Translations under genes and position numbers: made by a program
In this document: in pieces, positions 26,275-34,533 of the stretch
Layout of the letters: each line of letters begins with the position of its first letter
Numbering within the stretch: position 1 is the stretch's first letter
The notes under the pieces: generated by a model
Seen by the model: the letters and a program-made list of their open reading frames with translations, nothing else
Databases searched by the model: none
What the model was told of the DNA's origin: nothing
DNA from: JADFXI01 sp963784135
Lineage (GTDB): Bacteria > Nitrospirota > Thermodesulfovibrionia > Thermodesulfovibrionales > Dissulfurispiraceae
NCBI GenBank assembly: GCA_963784135.1
Contig: CAWAQG010000005.1
Coordinates: 1 to 64,000, forward strand
Length of the DNA: 64,000 nucleotides
Direction: 5' to 3'

Positions 26275-28153
26275 GTGGAACTGCGTTTGACTTCAGATGA
26301 AGTGGTGCAAACTCATAAGGGAGAGAGTCTTTACGCCGCCCTGAAAAAAGCGGGCATTTACCTTGTCTCCTCCTGCGGCGGCAAAGGCACATGCGGGAAA
26401 TGCACAATAAAAGTTCTTGACGGGACTGTTGATTCGCTCTCACAGGGAAAACTGACGTCAAAAGAACGTGAAAGCGGCATAGTGCTTGCGTGCCGGACAT
26501 TTCCCCTAAGCGATCTCGTTGTTGAGATACCGAAAGAGTCAAAACTCGCAATAGGAGACAAGATTGCGATTGCGAGGTCGAAAAACCTCGTTGAGCATCT
26601 CGAGTCCTTCGGCGTTACTATCAACCCCCCGATTAAAAGGACCACCCTTGAACTCCCGCCTCCGACCATTAGCGACAACATCAGCGACCTTGAACGCCTG
26701 AAAAGGGCGCTCGACGAAAAGGGTTTGAGGGACATGCGTTTTTCACACGGATTCGTATCCACCATGGGCAAGACACTTCGCGAGGCGAAGTGGGAGGTTG
26801 ATCTTACATATGTGCCGGGCAACGGCATGAGCGGCGAGGCCATTTTCTTATCGTTCCCCGAGCATTGCAACAGAAGGTACGGACTGGCAATCGACATCGG
26901 CACTACCACGTTGTCGTATATCTTGTAAATCTGCTCGACGGGGCCATAGTGGACATCGGCTCCACTTATAACTCCCAGATGCGTTTCGGCGATGATGTAA
27001 TAACGAGGATCGTTTACGCAACTGAAGGCGGAGGGCTCGACGAACTTAGAGACGCGGTGGTTGCCGATATAAACACAATAGTCGCCCCCCTCTGGAACGT
27101 CATGGCATTGAAGCATGCGAGGTGGATTCGGCGACTATAGCAGGCAATACTACAATGTCCCATATCTTCTGGGGAATGGACCCTGGCTCTATCAGAGAAG
27201 ACCCTTACATCCCGGCGCTCAACTTTTTCCCGCTCTGGAAGGGCGGCAGTGCCAAACTTTCCATTAATCCCCAGTCGCCTGTTTATACTGTTCCATGTGT
27301 GGCCAGTTATGTTGGAGGCGATATTGTTGCCGGGGTACTCGCCTCGAAAATGTGCCGGAACCCGGAAATAGCGCTTTTTATGGACATCGGCACCAACGGT
27401 GAAATAGCCATCGGCAATAATGAATGGCTTATGGCTGCTGCCTGTTCAGCCGGACCATGTTTCGAAGGCAGCGGTATACGATGCGGAATGCGCGCGACAA
27501 CGGGAGCAATCGAGGCGATCAAAATCAACAAGCAAACTCTCGAGCCCGAAATATCCGTGATAGGCGGCGGCATACCGATGGGGATATGCGGATCAGGAAT
27601 GATCGACGCCGTATCTGAAATGTTCCTGACAGGGATACTCGATCTCAAGGGCAAGTTTGTTTCGGGCAAGACCGGCAGGATAAGGGACGGCGAGGACAGA
27701 CTGGAGTATGTCTTCAATCGGGGTGATGCCCGGCACAAGGAAATCGTGCTTACCGAGGTCGACATCGAAAACCTGCTCCGGGCCAAAGCCGCCATTTACG
27801 CCGGTGTTACTACACTGCTCGGCGAAGCCGGATTGTCCATTGATGCAATTGAAAAAATATATATAGCGGGCGGATTCGGCAATTATCTGAATATCGGGAG
27901 GGCAATAACACTCGGCATGCTCCCTGATGCTCCCCAGGAGCGGTTTGTATTTATGGGAAACACGTCCATCACCGGCGCGTACCTCTGCCTGCTCTCGGAA
28001 GAATTAAGAAACGAAGCCGAAGAAATAGCTTCGAAAATGACCTACGTGGAACTGTCCGTTTCCCGCAGCTTTATGGACGAATATATGTCCGCACTCTTCC
28101 TGCCCCATACCGATATAAACCAGTTCCCTACGGTGGCGGCATTGATGAAATGA
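26275..28153 (+). pseudogene. ferredoxin/ASKHA corrinoid-activation protein (RACo-like, DUF4445), two frameshifts
   Basis: Such proteins use a [2Fe-2S] cluster and ATP to reduce Co(II) corrinoid proteins to the active Co(I) form. The first 218 codons hold the plant-type ferredoxin domain (CGGKGTCGKC plus CRTF) and a linker up to GLAIDIGTTT. Translation then needs a -1 shift near 26915 to continue as VVYLVNLLDGAIVDIGSTYNSQ, and another -1 shift in the C run at 27085-27090 to continue as ERHGIEACEVDSATIAGNTTM, after which the ASKHA domain is intact to 28153 (AGGFGNYLNIGRAITLGML). The reading resumes perfectly each time, so one-base losses are the simplest explanation, either assembly errors or recent decay. 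It overlaps the next gene by four bases. Confidence 0.8.
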
Positions 28154-28347
28154 GCGAATACTCGGATTTTGCATCAGACGACGGCACAGAGTTTATATGT
28201 CCTGCCTGTGGAGCATTGCTCACCACTCAGGAGCGTACCGAAGACGGCTGGAACTGCAAATGCGGAGATTTCATTCCCGAAAGCATGGCGGTCAATCCAT
28301 ACAAAGGCTTATCAAACAAGCACAAGAAGAATAATCCCTGGAGGTAA
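28150..28347 (+). CDS. small zinc-ribbon protein
   Basis: 65 residues with two CxxC-type knuckles, CPAC near residue 18 and CKCG near 36, spaced as in a zinc ribbon, and a basic tail (NKHKKNNPWR). Its start overlaps the corrinoid activator stop by four bases (ATGA), so it is translationally coupled and probably serves the same corrinoid or C1 chemistry. No family name can be given. Confidence 0.7.
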   Translation: MSEYSDFASDDGTEFICPACGALLTTQERTEDGWNCKCGDFIPESMAVNPYKGLSNKHKKNNPWR

Positions 28348-28385
28348 ATCTTTTTGTTATCATCAAGGCGAAGGTATAATAACTG

Positions 28386-30521
28386 ATGGGCTTCTGGAAG
28401 GACATAAATAGAGATTACCACGCAGTCTTCGAGCGTGACCCCGCTGCAAGAAATGCTGTTGAGGTATTGTTGACCTATCCCGGGTTACATGCCATTTTCA
28501 TGCACCGCATAAGCCATGCTATCTGGGACCTTCGCGTCCCGTTGCTCCCGAGATTCATCTCTAATGTCTCACGGTTCTTTACCGGCATCGAAATACATCC
28601 TGCTGCAGAAATTGCCGGCGGCTTCTTTATTGATCACGGCATGGGGGTCGTCATTGGGGAGACTACCCTGATAGGAAATGACTGCCTCTTGTACCAGGGG
28701 GTAACACTTGGCGGCACGGGAAAGGAAAAAGGGAAACGCCACCCGACGCTTGGGAATAACGTGGTCGTAGGCGCGGGAGCAAAGATACTCGGACCGATAA
28801 GGATAGGCGATTATGCTAAAATAGGCGCTAATTCCGTTGTCCTGAAACCAGTACCGGACCACGCCATTGTAGTCGGCGTGCCTGGCCGGATCATAAAAAA
28901 GAAAGTTGTGCGGATGGGGGCGGAAGGCCCTGTTGAGGCGCTTGATCATGTAAGACTCCCGGACCCTGTTGAAGACAAACTGCTTGAGTTCGCGGAACAT
29001 ATCGAAAAGATTGAAGCGAGGATCGATAAAATGGAAGGTAAAAAAGCGGGCATGAAGATATTCAATACCATGACAGGGAAAAAAGAAGACTTCATCCCCA
29101 TAGAGAGAGGCAAGGTGGGCATCTATGCCTGCGGAGTTACAGTCTACGACTATTCACATATCGGCCATGCGCGGAGTGCCGTGGTTTTTGATATCATCAC
29201 CCGGTATCTGAGGCACAAGGGCTTTGCAGTCAAATACGTCAGGAACTTTACCGATATAGACGACAAAATAATAAAAAGGGCCAACGAGGAAGGGTCCACA
29301 TGGGACAAAGTCGCGCAAAAATATATCGCCGGATATTATGAGGACATGGACAGGCTCGGCGTGGCACGGCCCGATTTGGAGCCAAGGGCCACGGACCATA
29401 TACAGGAAATGATCGGGGTCATAAAGGCGCTTATTGATAAAGGGCACGCCTACGTGTCCGAAGGGAGCGTGTATTTTGCCGTCGATACATTCCCTGAGTA
29501 CGGCAAGCTCTCGGGGAAAGAGCAAAAAGACCTCCTTGCGGGCGCGCGTGTAAATATTGAGGAAAAGAAAAAGAACCCATCCGACTTTGCGCTTTGGAAG
29601 GCCTCAAAAGAAAACGAGCCGTGGTGGGAGAGCCCCTGGGGCAAAGGACGTCCGGGATGGCACATTGAATGCACGGCGATGGCAATCCGGCATCTCGGCG
29701 AATCTATTGACGTTCATGGCGGCGGCGCCGATCTTATCTTCCCCCACCATGACAATGAGATCGCCCAGTCGGAGGCATTCACCGGGAAGCCGTTCGCAAA
29801 ATATTGGGTCCATAACGGCTTTATAACTATTGACAAAGAGAAAATGTCAAAATCCCTTGGGAACTTCTTCACTATCCGTGAAATACTTGATAAATTTGAT
29901 CCCGAGGTCATCAGGCTCTTCCTGCTCTCAAGTCATTACCGCAGCCCTATTGAATTTTCAAACGAGCAGTTGCGCGATGGAGAATCCTCTTTGGACCGCT
30001 GTTACAGTACTATTTCCCGAATCGATGAATTTTTGTCAGGCGACCGGGCGTCCGCGCCGAAGACACATAAAGATATTACAGAAATATCCGGCGAACTCGC
30101 TGCAGCGCTCGATACATTTAAAGATCGCTTCGAAGAAGCGATGGACGATGATTTCAACACCGCCCTCGCCATCGGGCATGTTTTTGAGCTTATCAGGGTA
30201 ATAAACAAATTCCTCGATGCAAAGCCCCAGGGCAAGGAGGCCCGGACACTGATAGAGCGGGCACGGGACACCCTGCATTTAACAAGCAGCGTGCTTAATC
30301 TTTTCGGGAGGACCCCTGCAAAGTGGAATGTCGATCTGCTGGCTATCAAGAAGGTCCCTTTCACCGAGGCCGGGATAGAACAGATGATACAGGCCCGGCA
30401 GCTCGCAAGGGAGAACAAAGATTGGGCACTGGCCGATTCAATCAGGAAAGAGCTTGAGGAGAAGGGAATACTGCTCGAAGATAAAAAAGACGGCACCGGC
30501 TGGAAGGTGAAGATTGCTTAG
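28386..30521 (+). CDS. cysES: fused serine O-acetyltransferase / cysteinyl-tRNA synthetase
   Basis: One uninterrupted 711-codon frame. Residues 1 to about 185 are a short-type serine acetyltransferase (CysE): an N-terminal helical part, then the left-handed beta helix with DHGMGVVIGETTLIG, the catalytic and CoA region GVTLGGTGKEKGKRHP and VGVPGRII. A charged helix (about 190-222, EDKLLEFAEHIEKIEARIDKM) links to cysteinyl-tRNA synthetase from about residue 223: ACGVTVYDYSHIGHAR (HIGH motif at 258-261), zinc ligands including HIECTA, and KMSKS at 486-490, with the DALR-type anticodon domain at the end. It joins the committing step of cysteine synthesis to its charging on tRNA. An internal ATG at 29052 could also start free CysS. 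Confidence 0.93.
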   Translation: MGFWKDINRDYHAVFERDPAARNAVEVLLTYPGLHAIFMHRISHAIWDLRVPLLPRFISNVSRFFTGIEIHPAAEIAGGFFIDHGMGVVIGETTLIGNDCLLYQGVTLGGTGKEKGKRHPTLGNNVVVGAGAKILGPIRIGDYAKIGANSVVLKPVPDHAIVVGVPGRIIKKKVVRMGAEGPVEALDHVRLPDPVEDKLLEFAEHIEKIEARIDKMEGKKAGMKIFNTMTGKKEDFIPIERGKVGIYACGVTVYDYSHIGHARSAVVFDIITRYLRHKGFAVKYVRNFTDIDDKIIKRANEEGSTWDKVAQKYIAGYYEDMDRLGVARPDLEPRATDHIQEMIGVIKALIDKGHAYVSEGSVYFAVDTFPEYGKLSGKEQKDLLAGARVNIEEKKKNPSDFALWKASKENEPWWESPWGKGRPGWHIECTAMAIRHLGESIDVHGGGADLIFPHHDNEIAQSEAFTGKPFAKYWVHNGFITIDKEKMSKSLGNFFTIREILDKFDPEVIRLFLLSSHYRSPIEFSNEQLRDGESSLDRCYSTISRIDEFLSGDRASAPKTHKDITEISGELAAALDTFKDRFEEAMDDDFNTALAIGHVFELIRVINKFLDAKPQGKEARTLIERARDTLHLTSSVLNLFGRTPAKWNVDLLAIKKVPFTEAGIEQMIQARQLARENKDWALADSIRKELEEKGILLEDKKDGTGWKVKIA

Positions 30522-30523
30522 GG

Positions 30524-31123
30524 TCAAAGCAACAGCAGCAGGCTCATCATTGAAATAGACCAGATGATATCGGTCGGCACATGAAGCTCGCAGGTTGCAT
30601 CAAGCAGCAGTTCAACTCTCGCATCAAATTCTTCGTCGGCAGTCCACAGGATAATGGTCACGGGGATTCGTGGAAATGGAAGCAGCATAAACGCGGCATC
30701 CCCGTATTGCACGGGCGTTCCGCCAAACTGGGCGCCCTTCATCATAAAGCCTTTAACATCGCGGGCATAGTTCCCTGCCACCCCGTCGAGAGGCAGAACA
30801 TGCGAACCCCTGAAAAAAAGATGCCCTCCTTTCAGGTTATCGGGTTTCACCAATCTGGAGGACAATGGGATATCTTTGGCGCTGGTCAGATACCAGGGGA
30901 CCGAGAGTCTGAAAAAATAGCTGAGCTTGCCCAACAGAATAGACCCATCGGCTGTAGTGCTTTCCATCAGCTTTTCTCCTGGAGATATTGAAAAGTCCAT
31001 ACCGTATGATGCGAGGATGTACCGTCCCGTTGCCGCATCGAGTCCAACCGCCGCGTTCTTACAGATAACATCCGGATCAGCTTCTTTCAGAAGCTGCCAT
31101 GCCTTGTCTTCTCCTGACTGCAT
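30524..31123 (-). CDS. DUF3786 domain protein
   Basis: A 199-residue soluble protein matching the DUF3786 pattern: WQLLKEADPDVICKNAAVGLD near the start, YILASYGMDFSISP near 35, a central LPLDGVAGNYARDVKGF segment and a C-terminal PVTIILWTADEEFDARVELLLD. The family is common in anaerobes carrying corrinoid or C1 enzymes, which suits the activator gene 2 kb away, but its activity is unknown. It converges on cysES with three bases between stops. Confidence 0.75.
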   Translation of the reverse strand: MQSGEDKAWQLLKEADPDVICKNAAVGLDAATGRYILASYGMDFSISPGEKLMESTTADGSILLGKLSYFFRLSVPWYLTSAKDIPLSSRLVKPDNLKGGHLFFRGSHVLPLDGVAGNYARDVKGFMMKGAQFGGTPVQYGDAAFMLLPFPRIPVTIILWTADEEFDARVELLLDATCELHVPTDIIWSISMMSLLLLL

Positions 31124-31303
31124 GCCTGATTATAACTTCTTAAAGGGAGTGAGGAGAAGGGGGATGCTATGTGTACTGGTTGCGCAAGGCTCCTTCGTGG
31201 ACTCCCTGACACCTTCCTGAACCCTCGCTTTTCAAAATGTCAAAAATAGTATAAGTTATAACTGGTAATACAAAAACATACTATTATCAGGGGGAGAATA
31301 GCG

Positions 31304-32209
31304 ATGGGTGAAGGGTTTGCCAAATTGCTGATCATGACAGTAATGCTTGTGGGCAGTTTTCTCGCGATGTATCATTCGTTCAACGTTGTGAAGCCTGAGG
31401 GATTGTGGCGATGGCTTATTAAAAAAAAGAAGAAATCGCCCTTGAGAGAAAAGTTGCTGAGAGGTCCTGGCGAAACTCTTCGAACAGAGGAATTCAATAC
31501 TGCGTTATCATTGGCATTACAGGCTTTTATTTTTATTTTGCTTACTTACATTTTCGGATTCTTATTTATCAACCTTCAAGAAAAAGACGCAATTCCGCTA
31601 TGGCATATTTTTCTTATCGGTGGCTATATTTCTATGTTTATATTCTACATGTGGAAACTGCCTAAGTATGCGCGGTCACTGGTATCGACACGCCTTGGGC
31701 TAGACGGGGAGATTGCTACGGCGCAGGAACTAAATCAACTGATGCTCAAAAAGTATTTCGTGTACCATGACTTTCCTGCTGATAATTTCAACATCGACCA
31801 TATAGTTATAGGAGCTACAGGAGTATATGCTGTTGAGACAAAGACAAAATCCAAGTCGTTAACAAAGATAGGAAATAATTACAAGGTGAGCTTTGACGGG
31901 AGATGCCTCAACTTCCCTGATTACAAAAATGAGGAGTTTATTATCCAGGCAAAAGATCGGGCGAAGTGGCTGAGCGTTTTTTTACTTAAGAGCGTGGGGA
32001 AGCCAATAGAAGTCATTCCTGTGCTGGCTCTGCCCGGCTGGATGGTAAACCGCGATTCTGAGGACTACGATGTCCTCGTTATAAATCCCAAAGAGTGCAT
32101 AAAGAAAATGCTTAGGCGGCCATCTATATTGGACGAGCAGACAATACAACAAGTCAAGTATCAGGTTGAAGAACGTTGTAGAACAATTGACCTGTTTGAT
32201 CCTACATGA
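31304..32209 (+). CDS. NERD-domain membrane protein
   Basis: A 301-residue protein. It has transmembrane segments at about residues 6-26 and 67-125 (two to three helices), then a NERD (nuclease-related) domain at about 140-250: LDGEIATAQELNQ, FNIDHIVIGATGVYAVETKTK with the D...E.K nuclease-like signature, and VLALPGWMV. NERD proteins are predicted DNA-processing nucleases, sometimes near defence or mobile genes; here an IS remnant lies 65 bases downstream. GGGGGAG precedes ATG 31304. The substrate is unknown. Confidence 0.85.
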   Translation: MGEGFAKLLIMTVMLVGSFLAMYHSFNVVKPEGLWRWLIKKKKKSPLREKLLRGPGETLRTEEFNTALSLALQAFIFILLTYIFGFLFINLQEKDAIPLWHIFLIGGYISMFIFYMWKLPKYARSLVSTRLGLDGEIATAQELNQLMLKKYFVYHDFPADNFNIDHIVIGATGVYAVETKTKSKSLTKIGNNYKVSFDGRCLNFPDYKNEEFIIQAKDRAKWLSVFLLKSVGKPIEVIPVLALPGWMVNRDSEDYDVLVINPKECIKKMLRRPSILDEQTIQQVKYQVEERCRTIDLFDPT

Positions 32210-32273
32210 GAAGACTCAAGAGATCATTCGAGATTTGAAACTCCCCTGCGACCTGCTTCCTGATAGTCCGCTC

Positions 32274-32408
32274 TGTTGTCAACAAATAGAGTTGTCCGGT
32301 TTTAGAGCAAATAAACTGTCCGGTTCTGTAGGGTGGCTGCGCATGGAACATGGCAGGCCACCGATGTCAGTTTTATTAAGGCTCATGCCGCTGCATGTGA
32401 GCAAATTG
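32274..32408 (-). mobile_element. truncated remnant of the 1368-bp insertion sequence
   Basis: The first 135 bases of the element (TGTTGTCAACAAATAG...) through the transposase stop codon to its last few codons, with a few substitutions relative to the intact copies (for example GGCAGGCCACCGATGTC for GGCAGTCCACCGATTTC). The rest of the element is missing and the sequence runs almost directly into the 103-bp repeat at 32420. An older insertion than the three identical full copies. Confidence 0.9.
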
Positions 32409-32419
32409 TACGTTCTATT

Positions 32420-32522
32420 TGGGGTCAGCCCTCGAATAGTGACGAAATCGCATAAACTGGGGACTGCCGGATTATCAATTTCCGATTGAACTCCTCGCAA
32501 TAAACAGGATGTTCAAAAACGT
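32420..32522 (+). repeat. 103-bp dispersed repeat, copy B (GGGGTCAGCCCT end)
   Basis: About 91% identical over 103 ungapped positions to the reverse complement of 2728-2830. It begins TGGGGTCAGCCCT, 11 bases after the IS remnant breaks off. It may have served as a recombination site for the truncation. Confidence 0.75.
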
Positions 32523-32592
32523 TTAGTACTGTGAATATCGCGCCGAGAGGCAGAATTTTCGAAGCTTAATCGAACTCTGCAGCCGATTACAG

Positions 32593-32934
32593 TTAAACTG
32601 CAGCTTCTCCGGTCTCGCCTGTCCTTATCCTCATGGCATCGTCTATGGACGAGACGAATATCTTACCGTCTCCAATCTTGCCGGTGCACACGGCCTCGCG
32701 AATAGCCTTCATAATGCCGTCAACCTCTTTGTCTTTTACAATCAATACCACTCTCTTTTTCACTACAAAGGGCACCTTATACGTTATGCCGCGTATCTTA
32801 CGGTCAGTAGTGCCCTTTTGGCTTCCGTGACCCTCAACGTCGGAAATCATGACGCCAGGATAGCCCACCTTTTCCAAACTGGCGCGTACCTGGTTTACTT
32901 TTGTGGGGCGTATAATTGCCTCTATTCTTTTCAT
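32593..32934 (-). CDS. nitrogen regulatory protein PII
   Basis: A 113-residue PII signal protein that binds 2-oxoglutarate and ATP/ADP and adjusts ammonium transport and assimilation targets. The N-terminus MKRIEAIIRP, the T-loop region EGHGSQKGTTDRKIRGITYKVPF with a Tyr at the position that is uridylylated in many homologues, and the signature CTGKIGDGKIFV are all present. It is of the GlnB/GlnK class, but no amtB, glnA or glnD adjoins it, so which one cannot be said. AAGGAG precedes ATG 32934. It is monocistronic and flanked upstream by a 590-base repeat-bearing gap. Confidence 0.93.
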   Translation of the reverse strand: MKRIEAIIRPTKVNQVRASLEKVGYPGVMISDVEGHGSQKGTTDRKIRGITYKVPFVVKKRVVLIVKDKEVDGIMKAIREAVCTGKIGDGKIFVSSIDDAMRIRTGETGEAAV

Positions 32935-33217
32935 TATAATCTCCTTTCAGAAACAGCCTCATTTTATCCAAGCTCTAAGAAGCAATAAACTTGCCAGCTT
33001 ATAATTAGTTGAATTTAAAAAATACCTACTTTTTTGTTCCCCGACTTTTTAGAACAAAGTTGTTCTTCTGCTACAATACTGTGAGGATGCAGTATTCATC
33101 GCTGAGGCCACTTCTTTCGATGGCGGCGGCGCACAAGGTTTCTCCCGTCATTTCACACTGGAGATGCTATTGCCAAATTCATCTCAGCATGAGAGCACAT
33201 AACGTGTGTGTGTCATT

Positions 33218-33350
33218 GGGGTCAGCCCTTGACTCTTGACAAAGAAGTGTACCAGCGAAAAACTTTTTGTATGGCGCAACCACCGGTAGAAGAACAAGAC
33301 GTAACCTACTATCTCATAAGATATCTTGTCACGAGTCAAGGGCTGACCCC
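33218..33350. repeat. 133-bp element with 23-bp inverted ends (GGGGTCAGCCCTTGACTC)
   Basis: The left end GGGGTCAGCCCTTGACTCTTG and the right end, read inward, GGGGTCAGCCCTTGACTCGTG match at 22 of 23 positions. The 87-base interior has no coding potential. The same GGGGTCAGCCCT signature ends the 103-bp repeats at 2728 and 32420. It looks like a REPIN or MITE-type unit of the kind mobilised by IS200-like REP transposases (RAYTs); no such transposase is in the window. Confidence 0.8.
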
Positions 33351-33374
33351 TTTTTCTCTCAGGGATGATAAAAA

Positions 33375-33405
33375 TGGATGCCCGCTTACAATCCGCGGGC
33401 ATGAC
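33375..33405 (+). repeat. REP-like palindrome
   Basis: ATGCCCGC / GCGGGCAT around a nine-base loop, followed by GAC. It belongs to the same TGGAT[T/G]CCCG...CGGG[A/C]ATGAC family as the palindromes bounding the GIY-YIG gene and inside the MITEs. Confidence 0.75.
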
Positions 33406-33528
33406 AGTCATATTTAATCGCATAGACAATAAAAATTTAGGGGTTGCCGTTCTTATCAGGGAATCAAGGAATCTATGCAGCAGAATAAACAAAATGCTAA
33501 TATTAATTAAAGTGACAGGAGGCATATT

Positions 33529-33756
33529 ATGATAAATGCTACTATAAAAGACAGCTTGATCGCTCAGCTTGATAATCTCCCCTATGATCTTCAGCTCCGC
33601 ATTCTCGATTTCGCCAGGACCTTGGCGCCAACTGGAGTTAAGGGGAAAAGCCTCTTGCGCTTTGAGGGAGGAATCCCCGATGAAGATTTGCTCTTAATGT
33701 CTAAAGCTATAGAAGAAGGATGTGAGCAAAACTTAAAAGTCGAAAAATGGCAGTGA
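33529..33756 (+). CDS. DUF2281-like putative antitoxin
   Basis: 75 residues with the pattern of small antitoxin-like proteins usually paired with a PIN-domain toxin: LIAQLDNLPYDLQLRILDFARTL, then a short linker, LLRFEGGIPDEDL and AIEEGCEQ near the C-terminus. AGGAGG precedes the ATG. The expected partner is absent. An ATG at 33747 overlapping the end of this gene opens a frame that closes after nine codons where the toxin would begin, and rlmB starts at once. So this is an orphan or a remnant of a toxin-antitoxin pair. Confidence 0.65.
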   Translation: MINATIKDSLIAQLDNLPYDLQLRILDFARTLAPTGVKGKSLLRFEGGIPDEDLLLMSKAIEEGCEQNLKVEKWQ

Positions 33757-33772
33757 CGCCTTCTCGGGGCTT

Positions 33773-34519
33773 ATGAAAAGAATACACGATAAAGTCGATT
33801 GGACATACGGCATTAACCCTGTTTTGGAGGCAATCAAATCCGGGCGAAGAATTAACACAGTGTTCGTCTACGATCAGAACCGCCAGAACCTCAGCGCGAT
33901 AATTGAGGCGGCAAAAGCCAATGCCATTCCTGTGAAGTTCGAAACAAAAGAGTTTTTTGACGGCAGATTTCACAAAGGCCATCAAGGTATCGCCGCGAGT
34001 GCGGGTAAAAGGAAAACAATAAGTATTGAGGAATTGCTGAACATCCCTGCTCTAAAAAGAGAAGTCCCCTTTTTTATCGTCCTCGACAGCATCGAGGACC
34101 CGAGGAATTTCGGCGCGGTCCTGAGAGTCGCTGATGCCGCGGGGGTGCATGGAGTTGTGTTCCAGTCTCACCGCTCAGCGGGGCCTACCCCTGTCGCCGC
34201 AAAAGCATCGGCAGGCGCGCTCGAACATGTAAATCTTACTGAGACAGTCAACATAAAACACGCTATGGAAAAAATGAGAAAAGCGGACATCCTGTTAATC
34301 GGCGCCGAAGCCGGAACAGACAAAACACTCTGGGACATAGACCTGCGGGTACCTCTGGCACTGGTCGTCGGCTCTGAAGGAGAAGGCTTGAGGCGGACCG
34401 TCCGTGAGCTGTGCGATATAACAGCAAGTCTGCCCATGCAAGGAACAGTTAATTCTCTTAATGTTTCGGTTGCAGCCGGGATTCTTGCCTATGAGGTTAT
34501 GCGCCAGAGGAAATCGTAA
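33773..34519 (+). CDS. rlmB: 23S rRNA (guanosine-2'-O)-methyltransferase (SpoU family)
   Basis: A 248-residue TrmH/SpoU methyltransferase, probably modifying G2251 of 23S rRNA. The N-terminal substrate-binding domain (YGINPVLEAIKSGRRINTVFV; GRFHKGHQGIAA) is followed by the SPOUT knot with motif 1 LDSIEDPRNFGAVLRVADAAG near 105, motif 2 LALVVGSEGEGLRR near 200 and motif 3 LPMQGTVNSLNVSVAAGILAYE near 222. Related tRNA methyltransferases share these motifs, but the N-terminal domain favours RlmB. It follows the antitoxin-like gene by 16 bases. Confidence 0.92.
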   Translation: MKRIHDKVDWTYGINPVLEAIKSGRRINTVFVYDQNRQNLSAIIEAAKANAIPVKFETKEFFDGRFHKGHQGIAASAGKRKTISIEELLNIPALKREVPFFIVLDSIEDPRNFGAVLRVADAAGVHGVVFQSHRSAGPTPVAAKASAGALEHVNLTETVNIKHAMEKMRKADILLIGAEAGTDKTLWDIDLRVPLALVVGSEGEGLRRTVRELCDITASLPMQGTVNSLNVSVAAGILAYEVMRQRKS

Positions 34520-34533
34520 GTACTTCCCGGCAA

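Larger units (their letters stand above)
32935..33528. other. intergenic region carrying two repeat elements
   Basis: 594 bases without a gene. It contains the 133-bp inverted-repeat element 33218-33350 and the REP-like palindrome 33375-33405. The leader of the next gene shows AGGAGG at 33515-33521. Confidence 0.6.

Noticed and set aside
27307..27795. 162-codon minus-strand frame in the corrinoid activator
   Set aside because: Antisense shadow of the conserved ASKHA domain, no family features.
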